64,000 nucleotides of DNA from Uliginosibacterium sp. 31-16 (GTDB lineage Bacteria; Pseudomonadota; Gammaproteobacteria; Burkholderiales; Rhodocyclaceae). The position numbers were made by a program, and so were the translations under genes. The stretch's first letter is position 1. Each line of letters begins with the position of its first letter. A model generated the notes under the pieces. That model was not told the origin of the DNA and ran no database searches. It worked only from the letters and a program-made list of their open reading frames with translations. Where the stretch lies: assembly GCF_030730865.1 (NCBI RefSeq), contig NZ_JAVALZ010000002.1:186001-250000 (forward strand), in the 5' to 3' direction. Below are positions 37,272 through 46,734 of this stretch, piece after piece.

Positions 37272-37574
37272 TCAGCGACGGGCTATCAGCATGCCAACCA
37301 CGATGCCGAGTGCTGCACCAATACCGATCGCCTTCCATGGGTTTTCGTGCACATACTCATCGGTCACTTTGGCTGCCACCTTGGCTTTTTCCAGAGCGAT
37401 TTCCTCGGCGCTCGTCAGACGCTGCTTGGCTTCGCGCAAGCCGGCAATGATGCGTGCCTGCAGGGCTTCAGCCTCCTTGCCAGTCGCCGCAGCCGCATCG
37501 CAGATCAGTTTTTCGGTCTTGTGGAGGATGTCCTGCGATTCATCAAGCAGGGTAGAAGAAGTGTTCTCAGCCAT
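37272..37574 (-). CDS. yqjD: YqjD/ElaB-type ribosome-associated membrane protein (DUF883)
   Basis: A 100-residue protein with a soluble helical N-terminus and a single C-terminal membrane helix (IGIGAALGIVVGMLIARR) after the family motif VHENPWKAI. In E. coli YqjD anchors 70S/100S ribosomes to the inner membrane in stationary phase. ATG 37574 has AAGGAG nine bases upstream. First gene of the yqjD-yqjE-yqjK-like operon. Confidence 0.88.
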   Translation of the reverse strand: MAENTSSTLLDESQDILHKTEKLICDAAAATGKEAEALQARIIAGLREAKQRLTSAEEIALEKAKVAAKVTDEYVHENPWKAIGIGAALGIVVGMLIARR

Positions 37575-38013
37575 TTACATGCTCCTTTTGCACACAAATA
37601 AAAGGGTACAACTCATGTCTGAATGCTAGTCCAATGAAGACAAACCGCATGGCATGAGCGTGACTTGAGGGCAGCGTCATTCACAGACAGCCGCGCCTGA
37701 TGGTGAATCATGAGGCTTTGCCAGCACGCTCATCGTCATGCCTTCCCTTCTGACCATCGGTTTGTTTTCGGGTTCCTTCTGCTCTAGTGAAGCTCCATGT
37801 CGGAGACTCTTGCCAAGGACGAAGAAACCACCCTTCTAGCAAACGAAAATCACGCGCTAAAGATGCGGAAGAGTGCAAAATCGCAAATGAGAGGCGCTAC
37901 AGGTTTTGTAGCCCGGATTTCACACCCCCTGTCGGGCGCCTCGGGTTAAAGTACCGACCCCATACGGATGCGTATCCCGGCATCCGGCAGTTCCAAGCGA
38001 CAGAGAGCACTCC
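37575..38013. other. 439-bp intergenic region without recognisable feature
   Basis: This lies between the divergent yqjD and trhA-like genes and must carry both promoters. Composition is less GC-rich than the genes. I found no family A/B repeat, no convincing sigma-70 pair and no open frame with coding character. Confidence 0.5.
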
Positions 38014-38676
38014 ATGAAGATCAAACGCCCTCAGACCCGTGGCGAGGAAATCGCCAACGTCACCAGCCATGGCATCGGTTTGCTGGCCACGCTGGCCGCC
38101 TTTCCGATCCTGGTGATCGCCACGGCGCGTGCCGGCACGGCCGTCAATATTGCTGCAGCCTGCATTTACGCCAGCACCATGGTGCTGATGTATCTGAGTT
38201 CCACGCTGTATCACGCGGTCCCCCAGGGACGCCTGAAGCAGATTTTCCGCAAGCTTGATCATGCCGCGATTTTCCTGCTGATCGCCGGAACCTACACGCC
38301 CTTCACTTTCAGCGTGCTGGCTGGCGCCTGGGGATGGACGCTATTCTGCCTGGTCTGGCTGCTTGCCATCACCGGGCTGATCCTGATGTTCAGCAACCGC
38401 CTATCCAACCCCTGGCTTTCCAACGGCATCTACCTGCTGATGGGCTGGCTGGTCATTGTTGCGGCCGTACCACTGTTCACCAATCTTTCCACGGCAGGGA
38501 CCTTCTGGCTCATCGCCGGCGGTCTGGCCTACACGGGCGGCGTGGCCTTCTATGCGCTGGATGGCAAGCTGCGCTACGGCCATTTCATCTGGCATCTGTT
38601 CGTGCTTGCCGGCACTATCTGTCACTTTTTCGCCGTACTTTACGGTTGTACACCCGAATCCGCCGCGCTGGCCTGA
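38014..38676 (+). CDS. Hemolysin III/TrhA family seven-helix membrane protein
   Basis: The 220-residue protein has seven predicted membrane helices and the PAQR-type motifs of this family: ITSHGIG-like NVTSHGIG at the N-terminus, SSTLYHAV and KLDHAAIF in the middle, and FIWHLFVLAGTICHFFA near the end; the conserved His residues would bind zinc. Bacterial members influence membrane fluidity and lipid balance; actual haemolysis is doubtful despite the family name. No good ribosome site precedes ATG 38014. Confidence 0.88.
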   Translation: MKIKRPQTRGEEIANVTSHGIGLLATLAAFPILVIATARAGTAVNIAAACIYASTMVLMYLSSTLYHAVPQGRLKQIFRKLDHAAIFLLIAGTYTPFTFSVLAGAWGWTLFCLVWLLAITGLILMFSNRLSNPWLSNGIYLLMGWLVIVAAVPLFTNLSTAGTFWLIAGGLAYTGGVAFYALDGKLRYGHFIWHLFVLAGTICHFFAVLYGCTPESAALA

Positions 38677-38742
38677 CAGGCCGCGCGCAGGCATTCACAC
38701 TTTCGCCAATATCAGGCACATAACAACACGGGGACCTTGCCG

Positions 38743-40173
38743 ATGCACGCTTTCATCAATCAGATCAACAACATCATCTGGAGCCCCGCACTGGTCTTCC
38801 TGTGCCTCGCAGTCGGGCTGTATTTCTCGATCCGCACCCGCTTCATGCAAGTTCGCCATCTGGGTGAAATGATCCGTCTGATGTTCGATGGCAAGGGTTC
38901 CGATGCGGGAGTCTCATCCTTCCAGGCGCTGGCCATGTCACTTTCCGGGCGTGTCGGGACCGGCAATATCGCCGGCGTAGCCGCCGCCATCGCCTATGGC
39001 GGGCCGGGTGCGGTTTTCTGGATGTGGATGACAGCCTTCCTCGGCGCCTCCACCGCCTATGTCGAATCCACCCTGGCGCAGATCTACAAGGAACGCAACG
39101 ACGGCCTGTTCCGCGGAGGCCCGGCCTATTACATCGAGAAGGGTCTGGGCTGGAAACGCTACGCCTGGGTCTTTGCCGTCGCCACGGTCATTTCAATGGG
39201 CTTCCTGCTGCCCGGCGTGCAGGCCAACAGCATCGCCTCCGGCCTCAAGAATTCGCTGGGCATTGCGCCGGAAGTTTCGGCCGCAGTCATCGTCGTGCTG
39301 CTGGGCCTGATCATCTTCGGCGGTGTCAAACGCATCGCCCGCTTCGCCGAGATCGTTGTTCCCTTCATGGCGCTGGGCTACATCCTGATCGCCTGCGTGG
39401 TCGTCGGCCTGAACATCGAAAAGCTGCCAGGCGTGCTCTCGCTGATTTTCCGCAGCGCCTTCGGGACTGATGCAGTCTTTGGCGCAATGATCGGCGCAGC
39501 CATCCAGTGGGGCGTGAAGCGCGGCGTTTTCTCCAACGAAGCCGGTCAGGGCAGCGGCCCGCACCCGGCCGCCGCCGCCGAAGTCAGCCACCCGGCCAAG
39601 CAAGGCATCGTGCAAGCCTTTTCGATCTATGTGGACACCCTGTTCGTCTGCTCGGCCACGGCGTTCATGCTGCTGATCACTGGCCTTTACAACGTCAAGG
39701 GCGCTGACGGCAGCATGCTCACCAATGCCCTGCCTGGCGCCGAAGTCGGCCCGGCCTTCACCCAGGCCGCCGTGGAATCCGTGCTGCCCGGCTTTGGCAG
39801 TATCTTCGTGGCGGGCGCCCTGTTCTTCTTCGCCTTCACGACCATCGTCGCCTACTACTACATTGCCGAAACCAACATCGCCTACATCAACCGCAAGATC
39901 GGGCGCCCCTGGCTGGTTTTCGCACTGAAGATTGCCTCGCTGGCCGCCAGTCTCTACGGTGCGGTGCGGGCGGCCGATCTGGCCTGGACGCTGGGCGATA
40001 TCGGCGTCGGCATCATGGCCTGGCTGAACATCATTGCCATCCTGGCGCTGCAGAAGCCGGCACTCGACTCCCTCAAGGATTACGAGGCCCAGCAGAAAAA
40101 AGGCCTTGAGCCGAGCTTCCAGACCACTGCCGAAGCCCTGCCCAATGCCGACCTGTGGGTCGGCGAAGACTGA
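38743..40173 (+). CDS. AgcS-family sodium:alanine/glycine symporter
   Basis: This 476-residue inner-membrane protein belongs to the alanine/glycine:cation symporter family. It has about eleven membrane helices, the N-terminal GVSSFQALAMSLSGRVGTGNIAGVA block that carries sodium/substrate contacts, and the signature VFSNEAGQGSGPHP. The start is the ATG at 38743; a TTG two codons earlier is less likely. It sits alone between trhA-like and qseE. Length agrees with the family (about 450-490). Which amino acid it carries is not certain. Confidence 0.92.
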   Translation: MHAFINQINNIIWSPALVFLCLAVGLYFSIRTRFMQVRHLGEMIRLMFDGKGSDAGVSSFQALAMSLSGRVGTGNIAGVAAAIAYGGPGAVFWMWMTAFLGASTAYVESTLAQIYKERNDGLFRGGPAYYIEKGLGWKRYAWVFAVATVISMGFLLPGVQANSIASGLKNSLGIAPEVSAAVIVVLLGLIIFGGVKRIARFAEIVVPFMALGYILIACVVVGLNIEKLPGVLSLIFRSAFGTDAVFGAMIGAAIQWGVKRGVFSNEAGQGSGPHPAAAAEVSHPAKQGIVQAFSIYVDTLFVCSATAFMLLITGLYNVKGADGSMLTNALPGAEVGPAFTQAAVESVLPGFGSIFVAGALFFFAFTTIVAYYYIAETNIAYINRKIGRPWLVFALKIASLAASLYGAVRAADLAWTLGDIGVGIMAWLNIIAILALQKPALDSLKDYEAQQKKGLEPSFQTTAEALPNADLWVGED

Positions 40174-40233
40174 ATCTCCCACCGCCCGAACCCGGCCTTC
40201 CGTCGCCCTGACGGGAACCTCGACAAACGAACT

Positions 40234-40261
40234 GGTACAAAGAACTTACCTTCCTTGTACC
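40234..40261. promoter_or_regulatory. Inverted repeat before qseE, possible operator
   Basis: GGTACAA at 40234-40240 and TTGTACC at 40255-40261 are perfect inverted copies 14 bases apart, ending eight bases before the qseE start. No known regulator matches. Confidence 0.35.
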
Positions 40262-40269
40262 AGCTTCTG

Positions 40270-41712
40270 ATGCGTCTGCCCTATCCGGTATCCCTGCCCA
40301 AGCTGTTGTTGCTTGGCTTTGCGCTGGTCGCCCTGCCGCCGGTGCTGGCCCTGCTTGGCGCCTACTTCTCGCTGGACCAGCTTAGTCGCCGCAGCGAAAT
40401 TGCCATCACCCGTGCCACGGCCATCACCCGCGACAGCCGCGCGCTGAGCGAACATCTCACCGCACTAGAGCGCCTCGCACGCCAACAACTGGTTCTGGCT
40501 GATGAGCAAGGTCTCGCGGCCTACGCCCGACGCCGCGAAACCTTCATCGAGACGGCAGACCGCCTCGGGCTGCATGCCGACATCCTTGATACGAACAGCG
40601 GTCTGGACAGTCTGCGCGCCGCCGAGGAAGCCATCTGGCAAAACCTCCAGCAGCCCGGCCTGAGCCAGTCCCAGAGTCCGGCGCTGGTGGAAGCCTTTGG
40701 TGCCATGAGCGATACCGCCAGCAGCATCGTCAGCCAGGCCGATGCCCGCATCGAGGCGGACATCCACGCCCTGCAGATCGAGGCCGCCGCTGCCCGCCGC
40801 CAGTTGCTGCAACGCCTGTGGGTGCTGATCCCCATCAGCCTGATCCTGGCGCTGGGTCTGACCGCCCTGATCCGCCGCCCCTTCCGCCAGATTGAGGCGG
40901 CGATGCGCGGGCTGGGTGAAGGCCGCTTCGATATACCGATCCGGGTGGCCGGCCCCCGCGACATGGCGCTCCTCGGCCAGCGTCTGGACTGGCTGCGCAC
41001 CCGTCTGCAGGCGCTGGATGCACAGAAAACCCGCCTCCTTCATCACGTCTCGCACGAACTCAAGACCCCGCTCACCGCCCTGCATGAAGGCACCGCGCTG
41101 CTGCTCGACAAGGTGACCGGCCCCCTGAACACCGAGCAGCAAGAGGTCACCCAGATCCTTGCCAGCAACTGCCAGCGCCTGCGCAAGCTGATCGAAAACC
41201 TGCTCGACTACAGCGCCCTGCGCTTCGCCCCGGGCGATTTGCGGCGCGAAGCCGTGGCGCTGGCCAGCGTGATCGAACAGGTCGTCGCCGACCAGAAACT
41301 CGCCGCAGCCGCTCGCAGCATCACCATCGAGGCTGCCGGCGAAAGCCTTTGCCTGCACGCAGATCGTGACAAGTTGCGCGTCATCCTCGACAACCTGCTC
41401 TCCAACGCCCTCAAATACGCTCCGCCACACAGCCGCATCCTCATCAACGCCCGCACTGAAGGTCGCTACGCCATGATCGAAGTATGCGACAGTGGCCCTG
41501 GCGTCTCCGCCGAGCTGGCCCCGGCGATGCTCGAAGCCTTCGTCCAGGGGCCGCCGCCCGAGGGCAGCCCGGTCAAGGGCAGCGGGCTGGGGTTGTCCAT
41601 CGTTCACGAGCTCGTTACTGCTCATGGCGGCGATATCTCGCTGCAAGCCAATCATCCCTGCGGCACGTGCGCCTGCATCCGCCTGCCCCTTACGGAGCCC
41701 ATCACCTCATGA
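40270..41712 (+). CDS. qseE: QseE/GlrK-type sensor histidine kinase
   Basis: The 480-residue inner-membrane kinase has a first helix (about 12-35), a 150-residue helical periplasmic domain, a second helix (about 185-203), a HAMP linker, the H-box SHELKTP with phosphorylated His262, and a HATPase domain with NLLSNALKYAP, DSGPGV and GSGLGLSIV. The gene order kinase, lipoprotein, sigma-54 regulator identifies the QseE-QseG-QseF (GlrK-YfhG-GlrR) system, which responds to envelope conditions in enterobacteria. ATG 40270 is preferred to TTG 40255. It overlaps the lipoprotein gene by ATGA. Confidence 0.9.
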   Translation: MRLPYPVSLPKLLLLGFALVALPPVLALLGAYFSLDQLSRRSEIAITRATAITRDSRALSEHLTALERLARQQLVLADEQGLAAYARRRETFIETADRLGLHADILDTNSGLDSLRAAEEAIWQNLQQPGLSQSQSPALVEAFGAMSDTASSIVSQADARIEADIHALQIEAAAARRQLLQRLWVLIPISLILALGLTALIRRPFRQIEAAMRGLGEGRFDIPIRVAGPRDMALLGQRLDWLRTRLQALDAQKTRLLHHVSHELKTPLTALHEGTALLLDKVTGPLNTEQQEVTQILASNCQRLRKLIENLLDYSALRFAPGDLRREAVALASVIEQVVADQKLAAAARSITIEAAGESLCLHADRDKLRVILDNLLSNALKYAPPHSRILINARTEGRYAMIEVCDSGPGVSAELAPAMLEAFVQGPPPEGSPVKGSGLGLSIVHELVTAHGGDISLQANHPCGTCACIRLPLTEPITS

Positions 41713-42229
41713 CCACCCAGACCCTGCGCGGCCTCATTCTCGGAGCCGGCCTGATCCTGCTCGCCAGCGCCTGCACCACCACCGAGCTCACCCGTGTCGG
41801 CCTGTTGCATACCAGCGCCGAAACCGAGTCCGACATCCTGCAGCAAAGCACCCGCATCCGCGCCATGAGCCCGGCAGAACTCTCTGCCGAAGCCGAAACC
41901 TTGCAGAAGCATTACGCCAGCCGTCGCAGCGAAGAGCGGCGCCTGCAACTGGCCCTGTTTCTCGCCATCGCGCCGACTCCACCCGGCGACCGCGCCCGCG
42001 CCCTGAGCCTGCTGGACCTGCCCCCCAATGAGGCCAATGGCCGCGGCCGCAACCACCCCTTGGCCCAACTCTTGCTGCCCATGCTGCAGGACCTCCGCCG
42101 GCTCGAAGAAGCCCACAGCGGTGCCCAGCAGAAGCTGCGCGATGCGCAGCTCGCCAACGACCAGATGCGCCAGAAGCTTGAAGCCCTGCGCGACATCGAA
42201 CTGAAGATGCAGGATCGCCCGAAAGCCAA

Positions 42230-42233
<4 letters not shown>
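41709..42233 (+). CDS. qseG: QseG-like lipoprotein of the QseEF system
   Basis: A 174-residue outer-membrane lipoprotein candidate with signal LLASAC (Cys22) and a helical body ending in a coiled coil (AQQKLRDAQLANDQMRQKL). In E. coli QseG (YfhG) binds the periplasmic part of QseE and controls its activity. Sequence likeness is low but its place exactly between kinase and regulator, overlapping both by four bases, is diagnostic. Confidence 0.8.
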
Positions 42234-43615
<1,382 letters not shown>

Positions 43616-43660
43616 TCGCGCACGCGCCAGTCACCCCACTTCGCGCCCAGATCATTCTGG

Positions 43661-43785
43661 CAGGCAGGCAGGCCGAAGAACCGCCCCCGGCGGACCTCTT
43701 CGGCCTGCCTGCCTGTTGACGCCCGCCTGCTGCGCCTTTCCACACACGCTGCCTGAAGAAGGCCGCCACACGCGGCTCTTCAGCC
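43661..43785. repeat. Family A composite palindromic repeat, locus 9
   Basis: The first half carries perfect 19-bp arms, 43661-43679 with 43697-43715 (cores GGCCGAAGA and TCTTCGGCC), an effective hairpin after qseF. The inverted half is CCTGAAGAAGGCCGCC plus GCGGCTCTTCAG (43752-43783). It ends where the first GlrR-type site begins. Confidence 0.8.
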
Positions 43786-43803
43786 TGTCGCTCATCCGCG
43801 ACA
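43786..43803. promoter_or_regulatory. GlrR/QseF-type enhancer site 1
   Basis: Exact TGTC-N10-GACA, the motif known for E. coli GlrR, and itself palindromic further in (TGTCGC/GCGACA). Its centre is about 168 bp upstream of the predicted sigma-54 start. Confidence 0.7.
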
Positions 43804-43851
43804 GTGCTTTGCCCCGCAGCGCCTACCGCGACTGCAATACCGCTCATTTCC

Positions 43852-43869
43852 TGTCGCCGGACGGCGACA
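43852..43869. promoter_or_regulatory. GlrR/QseF-type enhancer site 2
   Basis: A second exact TGTC-N10-GACA with extended symmetry (TGTCGCC/GGCGACA). Its centre is 66 bp from site 1, close to a whole number of helical turns, and about 100 bp upstream of the predicted start. Confidence 0.75.
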
Positions 43870-43935
43870 CCTGACGTACTCACCGTCATGCCCCCGAAAC
43901 GCTCAAGCTCATGTTTCAAAAGGGTTTTCGTGAAC

Positions 43936-43951
43936 TGGCACGCTGCCTGCA
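43936..43951 (+). promoter_or_regulatory. Sigma-54 (-24/-12) promoter for the bactofilin gene
   Basis: TGGCACG, four bases, CTGCA: GG at 43937-43938 and GC at 43949-43950 with the required 10-bp gap; only the first T of TTGCA differs from consensus. Transcription should begin near 43962, giving a leader of about 50 bases. Confidence 0.75.
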
Positions 43952-44012
43952 AAGAGTCTCCGTGTCGGCGAGCCGCATTGAGAGCTCCGCCCCGGTCCCT
44001 TAAGGAGTCGAG

Positions 44013-44630
44013 ATGTTTCACAAAGCCTTGCCCCGCACGCCAGAGCCTGCACCGGAACGCCAGCCCCAGCCTCGCGTCACCCACACTCCCGGCGCCTACC
44101 CTCCGCTTGGCCGCTCGCGTGACACATCAGCACTGAACGCAACCCAGGCAGCCCAGTTGCTTGCCACTCAGCCCATCGCCCCAGCGGAGACCACCATGCC
44201 CGTCAGCCACGCCACCACACCCGAACACGAATCCCCCAGCCGCCTCGTCGTCGGGCCGGACGTCAAGCTGAAAGGCGCCGAGATCCAGGACTGCGACACC
44301 CTCATTGTCGAAGGCCGCGTCGAAGCCACCATGGACAGCCGCGTACTGCGCATCACCGAGAAAGGCGCCTTCTCCGGCAAGGTCGGCATTGATGTGGCTG
44401 AAATCCACGGCCAGTTTGAAGGCGAACTCACCGTTCGCGAAAAGCTCGTCATTCATGCCACCGGTCGCGTCAAGGGCACGATCCGCTACGGCAGCATCCT
44501 CATCGAAGCCGGCGGCCAGATCTGCGGCGACGTACAAGCACTGGAGCAAGCCCGCTCCGGTGAACTGCGCAATCCAGGAAAGGAGGTCGAACGAAGCAAA
44601 GTCACATCTCTGATTACCTCGGTGGCCTGA
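44013..44630 (+). CDS. Bactofilin (polymer-forming cytoskeletal protein)
   Basis: The 205-residue protein has a disordered Pro-rich N-terminus (1-75) and a bactofilin beta-helix core (about 78-175) made of short repeats such as DCDTLIVEGRVEATM and KLVIHATGRVKGTI, then a polar tail. Bactofilins polymerise without nucleotide at the membrane and organise cell-wall enzymes, chemotaxis proteins or stalks. ATG 44013 has AAGGAG six bases upstream. It stands alone behind a sigma-54 promoter with GlrR-type sites and ends in a structured 3' region with terminator. An adjacent M23 peptidase gene, frequent with bactofilins, is missing. Confidence 0.88.
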   Translation: MFHKALPRTPEPAPERQPQPRVTHTPGAYPPLGRSRDTSALNATQAAQLLATQPIAPAETTMPVSHATTPEHESPSRLVVGPDVKLKGAEIQDCDTLIVEGRVEATMDSRVLRITEKGAFSGKVGIDVAEIHGQFEGELTVREKLVIHATGRVKGTIRYGSILIEAGGQICGDVQALEQARSGELRNPGKEVERSKVTSLITSVA

Positions 44631-44641
44631 GCTCGCGCCGC

Positions 44642-44719
44642 GATCAGCAAGGCGCGGGAGCGATTCCGGCCGGCGGTGCTGCAACACTGCTTCCGGCCCG
44701 CTCCGTCGCATTGCTGATC
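44642..44719 (+). ncRNA. Long structured hairpin downstream of the bactofilin gene (possible 3' UTR RNA)
   Basis: GATCAGCAA at 44642-44650 pairs perfectly with TTGCTGATC at 44711-44719; inside, GGAGCG/CGCTCC and CCGGCC-type segments continue the stem around a GTGCTGCAACAC apex. It lies between the bactofilin stop and a strong terminator, so the transcript would carry it. It may be only mRNA stabilisation, or a processed small RNA. Confidence 0.4.
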
Positions 44720-44800
44720 AACGCACACGCCGGGTGGACCGTCGTCCTCCCGAACCCGCCCGGCAAAGCACTTGTCACCGATCTACGAGCGTTACATTCA

Positions 44801-44830
44801 GGCCCGATCCCCCGGTCGGGCCTTTTTTTT
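44801..44830 (+). terminator. Rho-independent terminator of the bactofilin transcript
   Basis: GGCCCGA at 44801-44807 pairs with TCGGGCC at 44816-44822, followed by eight T. The same sequence recurs at 51466-51494. Confidence 0.9.
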
Positions 44831-44944
44831 GTCCGTCAGACAAGCACAAACGCATGCAGATGATGCTGCATTGATCAATGTCACATAGCCAAGACGTACC
44901 GAGGCATTCAGGTCAATCGGCTCTGGCACATCTTTTTGGAAAGA

Positions 44945-44968
44945 TATAAAATGATAATCATTCTCATT
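44945..44968 (+). promoter_or_regulatory. Fur-box-containing promoter of the iron-uptake operon
   Basis: TATAAA (44945-44950) is a likely -10 box, overlapping AATGATAATCATTCTCATT (44950-44968), a good match to the 19-bp Fur consensus. CTGGCA at 44923 could be the -35. Iron-loaded Fur would block the fecI-fecR transcript. The rest of the 386-bp gap holds the hairpin and terminator described above. Confidence 0.8.
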
Positions 44969-45016
44969 TGATTATGTTGTACCCATGTCTTGCTGTCGGG
45001 TACAAGGAGCTTCATC

Positions 45017-45550
45017 GTGTCCGCCACCGCTGCAACCATTGCCGACTTCCCCCTCAACCAGCAGATTGAAGCCCTCTACGCCGAGCACCACGGATGGCTG
45101 CGTGGGTGGCTTCGCAAAAAACTGGGCAATGCCTTCGATGCCGCCGATCTGGCCCATGACACCTATCTGCGCATCATGGCGACGGGGCGAATTCCAGAAA
45201 CCGGAGAGTCCCGCCGTCACCTGACCCAGATTGCCAACGGTCTGGTGATCGATCTGTATCGCCGTCGGCAGATTGAAGCCGCCTACCTTGAAGCGCTTGC
45301 CCTGCAACCAGAGCAAACAGCGCCTTCCGAAGAAGTTCGCGCACTGATTATCGAAGCACTGCTTGAAATCGATGCCATCCTGCAAGGGCTTGCACCCAAG
45401 GCACGCACGGCATTGCTCATGTGCCGTCTTGATGGCATGAGCTACCGCGAGATCGCTGATCACCTGAAAGTGTCACCATCCTCTGTCGAGAAGTACGTCG
45501 CCGCCGGGCTTCTAGCCTGTTACCGGGCGCAGCATCGGCAAGACAGCTGA
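45017..45550 (+). CDS. fecI: FecI-type ECF sigma factor
   Basis: The 177-residue iron-starvation sigma factor has region 2 (LYAEHHGWLRGWLRKKLG ... DAADLAHDTYLRIM) and region 4 (LDGMSYREIADHLKVSPSSVEKYVA). The start is GTG 45017 with a strong AAGGAG upstream; an apparent TTG start at 44990 has none. Released by signal transfer through FecR from the TonB receptor, it should activate the receptor gene at 46735. It is followed 12 bp later by fecR. Confidence 0.93.
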   Translation: MSATAATIADFPLNQQIEALYAEHHGWLRGWLRKKLGNAFDAADLAHDTYLRIMATGRIPETGESRRHLTQIANGLVIDLYRRRQIEAAYLEALALQPEQTAPSEEVRALIIEALLEIDAILQGLAPKARTALLMCRLDGMSYREIADHLKVSPSSVEKYVAAGLLACYRAQHRQDS

Positions 45551-45562
45551 GCAGAGGCTCTC

Positions 45563-46564
45563 ATGAACGCCCCAGTCAGCCTCGGCCAACCTAACCCCGA
45601 CTCCGAAACCATTCCCCAAGACGTCGTCACAAGGGCCGCTGAATGGATGGCGCGCCTGTGGTCCGGTGAAGCCAGCGAAGACGAGAAAACAGCCTGCGCC
45701 CACTGGCGGGCAGCCCATCCCGACAACGAGCGCGCATGGAAAGAGCTGCAGATCTTCGAAGGCAAGCTCGACAACCTGCCCCGCAGCGTGGCACGCCATG
45801 TACTGCGAGAACCTGCTGACCATGCCTGCAAGAGGCGTCGCAACACACGTCGCCTGTTTGGTCTGAGCATCGTAGTGGGCGGAGCAACCTGCATGCTGCG
45901 CAACACCGGTATCTGGCAAAGAAGCATGGCGGACTACACGACGGCAACGGGCGATATCCGGGAGATTGAACTGTCGGACGGCACACGTATCACACTAGCC
46001 AGTGCCACCACGATCGACGTGATATTCAATGCGCAGGAGCGTCGCATTGCCCTGCGTGCAGGCGAAATCCTGATCAGTACCGCGCCGGATCCGGCAGCCA
46101 CGCACCGTCCATTCCGTGTCCATGGCCGCGATGGCTGCGTAGAAGCACTGGGCACCCGCTTCAGCGTACGTCAGGACGAAACCTCATCACGCATCGCCGT
46201 CTTTGAAGGCTCCGTCAAACTGCGCACGACGCGCGAACCCGGCATGGTCATGCAGGTCGGTGCCGGACAAGGCAGTAATTATTCCTCCGAAAAGATAGCT
46301 CCCGTAAGCAGGATTCAGGAAAGCGCTGCCGCCTGGAGTAATGGCGTCTTGTTGGCCGAAAACATGCGCGTCGCAGATTTTGTCGCCGAGTTGGGTCGAT
46401 ACCGCCAAGGGCTTTTGCAGTGCGACCCGGCTATTGCGGATCTGCGCGTCAGCGGTGTGTTCTCGTTGCGCGACACTGATCGCTCACTGAAAAACATCTC
46501 CCTCGCCTTGCCCGTCACTCCTGTTTATCGCACGCGCTACTGGGTCACATTGCAGGCGGCGTGA
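45563..46564 (+). CDS. fecR: FecR-type transmembrane anti-sigma regulator
   Basis: The 333-residue protein has an N-terminal cytoplasmic DUF4880 region that holds the sigma factor (WMARLWSGEASEDEKTACAHW), one membrane segment (about 97-115), and a periplasmic FecR domain (TATGDIREIELSDGTRITLAS) followed by a secretin/STN-like C-terminal region that meets the receptor. AGAGG precedes ATG 45563. Together with fecI and the receptor it forms a standard cell-surface signalling unit. Confidence 0.92.
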   Translation: MNAPVSLGQPNPDSETIPQDVVTRAAEWMARLWSGEASEDEKTACAHWRAAHPDNERAWKELQIFEGKLDNLPRSVARHVLREPADHACKRRRNTRRLFGLSIVVGGATCMLRNTGIWQRSMADYTTATGDIREIELSDGTRITLASATTIDVIFNAQERRIALRAGEILISTAPDPAATHRPFRVHGRDGCVEALGTRFSVRQDETSSRIAVFEGSVKLRTTREPGMVMQVGAGQGSNYSSEKIAPVSRIQESAAAWSNGVLLAENMRVADFVAELGRYRQGLLQCDPAIADLRVSGVFSLRDTDRSLKNISLALPVTPVYRTRYWVTLQAA

Positions 46565-46734
46565 CCCACTCACACAGATCATCCGTCGACGCGGTGAACA
46601 TGCAGAAATTGCACCTGCATCGCAGGCCAGCAGCGCTCTGTCAAAAAAATTCAGATCGTCATTGAGGGTTTTGCGGTCTCGTTCGGAATACCTGATGAAG
46701 CCCATCAACATTCTCGAGCCCAAAGGACTGCAAC

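Noticed and set aside
36624-37574. Phage remnant suggested by a holin-family protein
   Set aside because: The protein is YqjE-like and lies in the chromosomal yqjD-yqjE-type set; no endolysin, structural or integrase gene is present.
38677-38742. Glycine riboswitch before the AgcS symporter
   Set aside because: Only 66 bp separate the genes, too short for the aptamer, and no conserved core is visible.
39193-40182. 329-codon minus-strand frame opposite the AgcS gene
   Set aside because: Shadow of a conserved transporter; no signal or domain.
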